From an uncultured Bacteroidota bacterium (GTDB lineage Bacteria; Bacteroidota; Bacteroidia; 2-12-FULL-35-15): a stretch of 5,006 nucleotides of DNA. Every line of letters starts with the position of its first letter. The stretch's first letter is position 1. The DNA lies in assembly GCA_903889605.1 (NCBI GenBank), contig CAISYK010000926.1, forward strand, positions 1 through 5,006. Reading direction: 5' to 3'. The notes beneath the pieces are model-generated. The model worked only from the letters and a program-made list of their open reading frames with translations. It searched no databases and was not told the origin of the DNA. A program made the position numbers and the translations under genes. Shown here one piece after another: positions 1-5,006 of the stretch.

Positions 1-18
1 ATAAGAGCCCCACCTTCC

Positions 19-2412
19 CTATCTCACTAGAGTTACAATTCCTCTGTAGCTGTGTTTAACCTTTTTAATATCCTTAATATTGATGACATAAACATATACA
101 TCCATCTGAGCAATATCGGCACCTTTATTAGCTCTTCCGTCCCATGGACTATCGTAATTTTTTGTCTGGTAAATATTATTCCCCCAACGGTCGAAAATAA
201 TCATCTCATATTCTAAAAGACCAAATCCATATCCCTGGAAATTATCATTAAAGCCGTCGCTGTTAGGGGAAAAAGCATTTGGCACATAAAATGCCCAGTC
301 CGGCTCAATTCTGATAGATTTGTAAGCAGTATCAAAACATGTGTATTGATTGGAAACAATAAGAGTGATAACATAATTGCCAGTATCCGGGAATGTATGC
401 GGCAAAGGATTTACGATGGCTGATCCTGTAAGGTCACCAAAATTCCAATTCCAGGCATTTTCTCCGGACGATAAATTGGTACAAGAAATAACGGGATTAA
501 CAATAGAAGTAATGTCAGGGTCAACCGAAAAATCAGCAATTGGGTTAGGATTTACAATAATATAATTATTTTTAGCGAACGTTTTAACACATCCGCTGTC
601 GGAGGTAACAGTTAATGACACGTCAAAAGTCATAGGTAAAGTAATAGAATTATTTGAATAACAATGATTAGGATTAGGTGATTGTCCTGTTGAGCTTCCA
701 TCGCCAAAGTTCCATGAAAAGGAAGCGTTGCTGCCTGTTGCTATAGAGGATGTATTTTGAAAATTCACACATAAAGGATCGCATCCGGCAGTATCAGGTG
801 CGGTAAAATTCACAACAGGGTTTGGATTGATGGTAACCGCATTGGTAATAGAATCCCTGCATCCGAAATTGGAAATAACCAAAAGCGATGACGTATAAGT
901 GCCGGCAGCAGAATACACATGCGAAGTGTTTTGATTATTGTTTACTGCACTGCCGTCACCATAATTCCATGCCCAAATCTGCAGAATATCCGTACCGGAA
1001 AGACTGGAAAAATCATTAAAAGGCACAATGCCTCCTTTGCAGACATTTTCAGTGGAAAACTGTGCATTCGGCAATTGATGAACTATTACGTTTTTTGTAA
1101 TTGTATCTTTACAGCTATTATTGCTGGTAACAATTAATGTAACAGGAAAAGTACCGACATTCGCATATAAATTGCTTGGGCTCTGAATAAATACATCAGG
1201 GCTGCTATCTCCAAAAGTCCATGACCAGGCCGTGATGGTTCCAACAGGGATGCTTGACAGATTGGTGAAGCTGATTGTTTTATTTAAGCATACATCAGTA
1301 GGGCTAAAATCAGCTATTGGAGAAGGAAATACAACAACAGTAGCCTTTGCAGTATCAGAACATCCGTGAATATCTTTCGCTTCAATAATATAAGTTGTAG
1401 TATGCGATGGGCTTACAGTCATAGATGCTGAAGTAATGGAGGTGTTCCACCATGAATAAGTCACGCCGCCCGCTCCCAACAAAACGGCGCTTCCTCCCGG
1501 ACAGATCCCTGTACTTCCTGTTACTGAAGCCGTAACCACAGTGGGTATATAAGTAACATTAATGGTTTTTGATATGCTGCATCCTGTTGCAGTTGTCATA
1601 TTAACGGTATACGACCCAGGCTGATTTACATAGGCCGAATCGTTAGTCTGCCCTGATACAATGCCTGGTCCAAGCCAGCTGTAACTGTCAAAGTCCGGGG
1701 GAGCAATTAATAAAGCTCCAACGGAATTGCATGTTGTATCTTTTTTAATCTGGAAATCAGAACATCCAAAGTCGAAATAAGCGTATGCCCAGTCAACGTT
1801 ATAAACACACCAGTTGCATGACGCCTTCAACGTCACAGCCTGTCCTATATAGGGCGTTAAATCAATGCTCAGCGGGGTCCATGGTTTATAACTGATGTCG
1901 TAACAGCACTCTCCCCCAATATTACTTTCCTGGGCCTGACCGGAAATAGAAAAACCCTGAGGACCGCTGGAGGTAGAAAAATATGCTTCGTAATGAGCAC
2001 AAGCGATTGCATTATTATTATTATCTAAAACATCAATCACTATCCGGCCTGCATCATTAGTGGAATGAGGATAATTCAAAATATCCATTGCATACCGATA
2101 AGTTAAAATCGGACTGGTATTTGCAACAATGAAAGTTCTTGAAATTGATGAAGGTGAAGGATTTGTATTTGTGCCCACTTTCACAGAAAAGTTACCTCCC
2201 GGAGCGGAAACAGGAAAACCACCATAAAAGTCATTTCCAACAGAAACTAATGCTACATTTCCCGCGGTAGTCCATCCATTTAATGTTCCTGTTTCGAAAT
2301 CTATATCATAACAAGAGTTCTGAGCATGGCATAAAGCTGTAAAAATAAAAAAACATGCGGTAAAAATATTTCTGCAGATGTGAAAATTATATTTGATTAC
2401 CGATTTTTTCAT
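19..2412 (-). CDS. Secreted multidomain PKD-repeat protein with T9SS type B sorting domain
   Basis: This is a probable cell-surface or released protein, exported by Sec and then by the type IX secretion system; its ligand is unknown. Numbering from the ATG at 2412 (797 residues): signal peptide about 1-30 (cleavage after Cys-His-Ala); N-terminal beta-sandwich-like domain about 31-217 with DFETGTLNGW, PWTPLSIDLTPYIGQ and AYAYFDF; two Ig-like segments about 219-365; four PKD repeats about 366-704 with cores WTFGD (398), WNYGDG (482), WNFGDG (567) and WNFGD (656); and a gliding-motility/CHU_C-type C-terminal domain about 706-797 with FYVPNAFSPNSDGFND, FDRWG, WDG and a final RGIVTLV. The mature part has 21 cysteines, none in the sorting domain. 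The frame can be extended 7 codons to a TTG at 2433, but the ATG puts the lysines directly at the head of the signal peptide and is preferred. Adhesion or matrix roles are common guesses for this architecture, but no catalytic domain is visible. Family assignment is firm; function is not. Confidence 0.93.
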   Translation of the reverse strand: MKKSVIKYNFHICRNIFTACFFIFTALCHAQNSCYDIDFETGTLNGWTTAGNVALVSVGNDFYGGFPVSAPGGNFSVKVGTNTNPSPSSISRTFIVANTSPILTYRYAMDILNYPHSTNDAGRIVIDVLDNNNNAIACAHYEAYFSTSSGPQGFSISGQAQESNIGGECCYDISYKPWTPLSIDLTPYIGQAVTLKASCNWCVYNVDWAYAYFDFGCSDFQIKKDTTCNSVGALLIAPPDFDSYSWLGPGIVSGQTNDSAYVNQPGSYTVNMTTATGCSISKTINVTYIPTVVTASVTGSTGICPGGSAVLLGAGGVTYSWWNTSITSASMTVSPSHTTTYIIEAKDIHGCSDTAKATVVVFPSPIADFSPTDVCLNKTISFTNLSSIPVGTITAWSWTFGDSSPDVFIQSPSNLYANVGTFPVTLIVTSNNSCKDTITKNVIVHQLPNAQFSTENVCKGGIVPFNDFSSLSGTDILQIWAWNYGDGSAVNNNQNTSHVYSAAGTYTSSLLVISNFGCRDSITNAVTINPNPVVNFTAPDTAGCDPLCVNFQNTSSIATGSNASFSWNFGDGSSTGQSPNPNHCYSNNSITLPMTFDVSLTVTSDSGCVKTFAKNNYIIVNPNPIADFSVDPDITSIVNPVISCTNLSSGENAWNWNFGDLTGSAIVNPLPHTFPDTGNYVITLIVSNQYTCFDTAYKSIRIEPDWAFYVPNAFSPNSDGFNDNFQGYGFGLLEYEMIIFDRWGNNIYQTKNYDSPWDGRANKGADIAQMDVYVYVINIKDIKKVKHSYRGIVTLVR
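22..297 (-). other. T9SS type B C-terminal sorting domain coding segment
   Basis: The last ~92 residues match the gliding-motility-associated C-terminal domain of Bacteroidota (the TIGR04131/CHU_C type). They contain VPNAFSPNSDGFND at the start, then a MIIFDRWGN strand, a WDG turn, a YVYVI strand, and a terminal RGIVTLVR. Known members direct proteins through the type IX translocon, and in Flavobacterium many depend on a partner of the PorP/SprF family. No such partner is encoded in this window. Confidence 0.92.
301..1317 (-). repeat. Four tandem PKD-type repeats (protein-level)
   Basis: Four units of about 80-93 residues (roughly residues 366-448, 449-530, 531-623 and 624-704) each begin with a short strand containing a conserved Phe (IADFS, NAQFS, VVNFT, IADFS). 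Each carries a W-x-(F/Y)-G-D core, a late (T/N)-Y/F-x-V/T strand and a terminal C-x-D/K-T/S-like segment. Units 2 and 3 end in NPNP. The fourth is the most degenerate: its core is followed by Leu-Thr rather than Gly. The repeats have diverged in sequence, so this is an old domain array and not a recent DNA duplication. PKD folds are beta-sandwich spacers or binding modules in extracellular proteins. Confidence 0.9.
2323..2412 (-). other. Sec signal peptide of the PKD-repeat protein
   Basis: The first 30 codons from the ATG at 2412 encode a short basic start (MKK...K), then a hydrophobic stretch (IFTACFFIFTAL), then Cys-His-Ala followed by Gln-Asn, a plausible signal peptidase I site. There is no lipobox-like cysteine directly after the cleavage point, so this is not read as a lipoprotein. 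The following segment begins Ser-Cys-Tyr-Asp-Ile-Asp-Phe-Glu, the start of the mature N-terminal domain. Confidence 0.85.
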
Positions 2413-2573
2413 AACAATGGGACTGCATTTCAATGATGAATAAATAGATAAGAAGGTTGCATATAAGAACTGTTAAAATGTAAAAAGGAGCCCGCCATTT
2501 TAGATAGAATTAAAAAAAACAAGATTTAATTAAAATATTTGCTGAATAAATGAAATTTAATTCTGTATTTAAT

Positions 2574-2602
2574 CAAAGATAGGACTTTTAAACAATTCCA
2601 AA
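2574..2602 (-). promoter_or_regulatory. Candidate Bacteroidota promoter for the PKD-protein gene
   Basis: Read on the minus strand, TATCTTTG (2581 to 2574) fits the Bacteroidota -7 consensus TAnnTTTG exactly. A TTTG (2602 to 2599) lies 17 bases upstream, matching the -33 element and within the spacing range known for this phylum. Transcription would then start near 2568-2570, giving a leader of about 155 bases before the ATG at 2412. It is the only exact TAnnTTTG I found in this spacer. The match is short and the DNA is AT-rich, so chance remains possible. Confidence 0.5.
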
Positions 2603-2628
2603 ATGAATCAATCTAATTAATTTTTAAC

Positions 2629-2661
2629 TGTTTTTTGACTTTTAAAATTCATGTTTTTTGA
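2629..2661. repeat. Paired 10-base direct repeat upstream of the candidate promoter
   Basis: TGTTTTTTGA occurs at 2629-2638 and again, identically, at 2652-2661. The copies are 23 bases apart start to start, about two helical turns, so they would face the same side of the DNA. Relative to the predicted start near 2569 they lie at about -60 to -92, where activator sites often sit. Each contains a T6 run, so chance similarity in AT-rich DNA cannot be excluded. Confidence 0.35.
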
Positions 2662-2675
2662 AAATAAAGTATTAT

Positions 2676-3266
2676 TTAAGAATACTTCTTTTCAAAATTA
2701 ATAAACAGCTCCCTTCCTGCCCTAGGTTTAATAGAATTATAACAACTCTCCAAGACTTTGAAATTAAATTTTGGGGTGAAAAAAGCTATATATTCTTCAA
2801 TTGATGCAGCAAAAGGAGGAGTCTCTGTATTTAAAGGAGCTGTAAATAGGACTCCGACCAATTTACCAGATGGTTTTAATAGTTTATGCATTTGTTCTGC
2901 ATAGCTGATTCGTAATGATGGGTGCAGAGCGCAAAAAAAAGTTTGTTCAAGAATTAAATCGTATTGTATTTTATGGTCAAAAAAATCACCCATGATTAAC
3001 TTTTCTTTTGGAAAATCAGGCAGACGTTTTTGAATATTTTTTAATGGTTCGGCGGAAATATCAATAACTGTAATATCATTAAACCCTTTGTTAAAAAGAT
3101 ATTCAGCCTCGTATGCATTTCCTGCACCAGGAATTAAAATACTTAAGGTTTTGTTATCCAACTGGTCAATGTATTCTTTTAACGGAGCTGAAGGAGCGCC
3201 TAAATCCCAGCCTGCTTCATTATTTTTATATCGTTCTGTCCAGAAATTTTTGTCGAATTGATTCAT
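2676..3266 (-). CDS. SAM-dependent methyltransferase, TPMT family
   Basis: A complete 196-residue cytoplasmic class I methyltransferase of the thiopurine S-methyltransferase/plant halide methyltransferase family. Visible features in order: FWTERY and GWDLG near the N-terminus (8-13, 19-23), typical of this family; the SAM-binding glycine loop LIPGAGNAYEA (44-54); the acidic residue at the end of strand 2 in VIDIS (Asp69); GDFFD (93-97); the family hallmark EQTFFCALHPSLR (107-119); PSGKLVGVLF (132-141); PPF (150-152); and RAGRELF (182-188). Length is close to that of bacterial and plant members. The start is well fixed, because an in-frame TAA directly precedes the ATG. It starts 35 bases after the DUF5686 stop and probably shares that transcript. 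The methyl acceptor (halide, thiol, thiocyanate, or a selenium or tellurium compound) cannot be told from the sequence. Family call is firm; substrate is open. Confidence 0.9.
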   Translation of the reverse strand: MNQFDKNFWTERYKNNEAGWDLGAPSAPLKEYIDQLDNKTLSILIPGAGNAYEAEYLFNKGFNDITVIDISAEPLKNIQKRLPDFPKEKLIMGDFFDHKIQYDLILEQTFFCALHPSLRISYAEQMHKLLKPSGKLVGVLFTAPLNTETPPFAASIEEYIAFFTPKFNFKVLESCYNSIKPRAGRELFINFEKKYS

Positions 3267-3301
3267 TTATTCAAGAGGTTTTATTAATGTTCATTTTAAC
3301 G

Positions 3302-5006
3302 TTAAAAAGCAAACTGCAAACCAACTTTGATTCCCCAATTATTTAAGGAATTTCCGGGGTTGGTTAATTCATAATTGGATTTATAAATACTATCATTATA
3401 TGTTAAGCGGTAAATAAAATCTATTTTTATTACATCTAAAATATTTTCGATGCCGGCATTTGCTTCACAGTAAGGAATATTATTCATTACGGTAAAATTA
3501 TTATTACTGTTAAAATTCCGATTATTCTTACTTAATGTTCCATAAATCATATCAAAGCCGACTGTTTCGCGCAGGTTAAATTTTTTAATCAAGGGAACAC
3601 GGTTAAACAATAATCCCATAAAATGATGCTGCCAATGAGCTTCAATATATTGATCAGTTACAAACTCAAAATAATTCATTTGATTAAAGCCGTTAGCCGC
3701 GTATAAATACGTTTCATTTCCCCTTGGTATTTCAAGGAGCGGATATGGTATTTTTGAAAATACTTTTCCGGCCTTTACTAATACCTGCGAAAAGCCAAGA
3801 ATAGCCATTCTAAAACGATTAGAAACAGATATACTTGCTTTATTATAATTAAAATCACCATCAAATAAATGTTTTATTCCCAATGTATAGTTGATCGTTA
3901 CAATCGGCGATTTTTTATTGCCGAAACTGATGCGTTCAGTGCCGTTTTGTATATACCTCTCTTTCGCTGAAAGGCGTGTTTCCAATACAATTTCAGTGAT
4001 TGTATATTTGCGCTGCTGAAAAATATTAAACTGGTCGCCGAATGAAATAGGGAAAAGCGGGGTAGTTTGTATATTTTGAAATGTTAGTTTTGCGTTGATG
4101 CCGGCATTAAAATATTTTTCGTACCATATTCGGCTCTCTTTTTTCCTTACCAGTTTTGAAATATTACCAATCTGAGAAAAGGTATTGAACAAATAGTTTG
4201 GCGATTGGCCCAAATTCATATTGCGCGAAAAATCATAATTAAGCCCGATCTGGTCAATATCATCACGATACTGCACACCAGCTTTACTCCATGGATAATG
4301 TGTTACAATACGTTCAAGCTGAATATTATATTTGAATTTCTCATCGCGGAAGCCATACGCTCCATATCCCCTTAAAATCCAATTCTTACTGAACTTTACA
4401 TTGGTGCGAAAACCCAAGCGCAGACGGGTTCCCTCATATTGATTGTAAGCATAAATTTGAGAATAGTGTCCTAAATCTACAGGACCAATATCTTTGTATC
4501 CTGAAAATAAAAAATATAATAAGTTCACTGAATTCTTTACAACTGGAATTTTGCGCAAAGTATCAATCATGGTGTATGACTGCCTTTCGACAGGTGTTAT
4601 CTGAACCGGGCGCTCATGTTCCCAAAAGGATGAATCCTTGGTAACAGCGTCTTCTGCAAATTCTATTGGCGTATCAAAAAATATTTTTTCTTTAGGTTTG
4701 TTCACAATAAAAAAGCGGTTGTAATTATAGATATTAACTACCATGCTCACCAGCTTTTTTGTGATGTTAGCATAATCAATCATCACATGTGTTTGAGAAG
4801 GAACCCACGGTCCAGCCTCTGTTGGAATAAGCTGCTGCTGGATACGGGCACGGTCAACCAAATTAAAATTCACATCTTTGGTGATCTCCAGATCCAGCTG
4901 TTTAACAGCAAAAGTGGTATCGGTAATCCATAATGTGCCTGAATAAGCCAGATCTTTTTTATTTTTTGGACGTACATCTACTTTGTAGCACTTATTGCTG
5001 CCAATA
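3302..5006 (-). CDS. DUF5686 family outer-membrane protein (partial, 5' end beyond the window)
   Basis: The reading frame is open to the right edge, so only the C-terminal 567 residues are visible; the GTG at 4873 is an internal valine, not the start. Visible residues 6-39 (CYKVDVRPKNKKDLAYSGT, then LWITDTTFAVKQ) continue the family pattern upstream of that GTG. Further DUF5686 hallmarks are a WEHERPV segment (about 128-134), NQYEGTRLRLGFRTN (188-202), PYPLLEIPRGNETY (420-433), NYFEFVTDQY (444-453), HHFMGLLFNRVPL (460-472), and a final strand ending in Phe, as is usual for outer-membrane beta-barrels. Alternating hydrophobic strands and an Asn-rich probable loop (494-503) fit a barrel. Full-length relatives usually carry a signal peptide and a carboxypeptidase-regulatory-like domain before this region, presumably encoded just to the right. 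The biochemical role of the family is not established. Confidence 0.88.
   Translation of the reverse strand, partial: IGSNKCYKVDVRPKNKKDLAYSGTLWITDTTFAVKQLDLEITKDVNFNLVDRARIQQQLIPTEAGPWVPSQTHVMIDYANITKKLVSMVVNIYNYNRFFIVNKPKEKIFFDTPIEFAEDAVTKDSSFWEHERPVQITPVERQSYTMIDTLRKIPVVKNSVNLLYFLFSGYKDIGPVDLGHYSQIYAYNQYEGTRLRLGFRTNVKFSKNWILRGYGAYGFRDEKFKYNIQLERIVTHYPWSKAGVQYRDDIDQIGLNYDFSRNMNLGQSPNYLFNTFSQIGNISKLVRKKESRIWYEKYFNAGINAKLTFQNIQTTPLFPISFGDQFNIFQQRKYTITEIVLETRLSAKERYIQNGTERISFGNKKSPIVTINYTLGIKHLFDGDFNYNKASISVSNRFRMAILGFSQVLVKAGKVFSKIPYPLLEIPRGNETYLYAANGFNQMNYFEFVTDQYIEAHWQHHFMGLLFNRVPLIKKFNLRETVGFDMIYGTLSKNNRNFNSNNNFTVMNNIPYCEANAGIENILDVIKIDFIYRLTYNDSIYKSNYELTNPGNSLNNWGIKVGLQFAF

Larger units (their letters stand above)
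2413..2675. other. AT-rich intergenic spacer between methyltransferase and PKD gene
   Basis: This 263-base gap lies between the methyltransferase stop and the PKD-protein start. Going in the direction of transcription (right to left), it holds a pair of 10-base direct repeats (2629-2661), a promoter match (2574-2602), and a presumed leader of about 155 bases. A short GC-rich patch (2487-2496) stands out in the leader but does not pair with itself into a good hairpin. No GC-rich stem followed by a T-run, as expected for an intrinsic terminator of the methyltransferase gene, was found. No tRNA or other structured RNA was recognised. Confidence 0.6.

Noticed and set aside
377..1137. Plus-strand open frames at 377-565 and 919-1137
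   Set aside because: They lie entirely opposite the well-supported PKD protein, are short, and show no recognisable domain or start context. They are shadows of the minus-strand gene.
2011..2022. (ATT)4 trinucleotide run in the PKD gene
   Set aside because: It encodes four asparagines in a probable surface loop of the N-terminal domain; it is too short and in frame to suggest phase variation.
2430..2498. Minus-strand 22-codon open frame in the presumed leader of the PKD gene (begins MAGSFLHF), ending 17 bases before the ATG
   Set aside because: It could be a leader peptide, but there is no ribosome-binding or attenuator structure, and a frame this short is expected by chance.
2506..2564. 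9-base inverted repeat AGAATTAAA (2506-2514) / TTTAATTCT (2556-2564)
   Set aside because: It is all but one pair AT with a 41-base loop, so it is too weak to call a terminator or riboswitch; such matches are common in this AT-rich spacer.
2524..2573. Three copies of ATTTAAT (2524, 2555, 2567)
   Set aside because: Low-complexity AT sequence with irregular spacing; no basis for calling an operator.
2640..2675. Possible terminator after the methyltransferase
   Set aside because: Only a 4-base TTCA/TGAA stem was found, with no GC-rich stem; not enough to call a terminator.
3113..3346. Plus-strand open frame of 77 codons
   Set aside because: It runs opposite the methyltransferase and the end of the DUF5686 gene, both of which are firm, and its product resembles nothing known.
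3302..4873. DUF5686 gene starting at the GTG at 4873
   Set aside because: The frame continues without a stop to the right edge and the upstream codons encode conserved family sequence, so the GTG is an internal valine codon.

Overview
The window looks like a piece of a chromosome from a member of the Bacteroidota. The grounds are AT-rich DNA, a protein ending in a type B C-terminal sorting domain of the type IX secretion system (T9SS), a DUF5686-type outer-membrane protein, no Shine-Dalgarno-like sequences before the starts, and a good match to the Bacteroidota promoter pattern (TTTG, then TAnnTTTG). A genus cannot be named from this sequence.

All three genes lie on the minus strand, so transcription runs from right to left. 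At the right edge (3302-5006) is the C-terminal 567 residues of a DUF5686 outer-membrane protein. Its reading frame stays open to the window edge, so its start lies outside. After a 35-base gap comes a complete 196-residue SAM-dependent methyltransferase of the thiopurine/halide methyltransferase (TPMT) family (2676-3266), probably on the same transcript. A 263-base AT-rich spacer (2413-2675) follows. It holds a candidate promoter and a 10-base direct repeat upstream of it. The rest (19-2412) is a large secreted protein made of a signal peptide, an N-terminal beta-sandwich-like domain, two Ig-like segments, four PKD repeats and a T9SS type B sorting domain. It stops 18 bases before the left edge.

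The two envelope proteins would act at the cell surface: the DUF5686 protein in the outer membrane, and the PKD protein exported across it and either attached to the surface or released. The methyltransferase is cytoplasmic, and nothing in the sequence ties it functionally to either neighbour beyond its position. No RNA gene, mobile element, CRISPR array or clear terminator hairpin was seen. I found no convincing new multi-gene system. The points most worth checking are the promoter with its upstream repeat, the disulfide-ladder layout of the PKD protein, and the pairing of the DUF5686 and methyltransferase genes.
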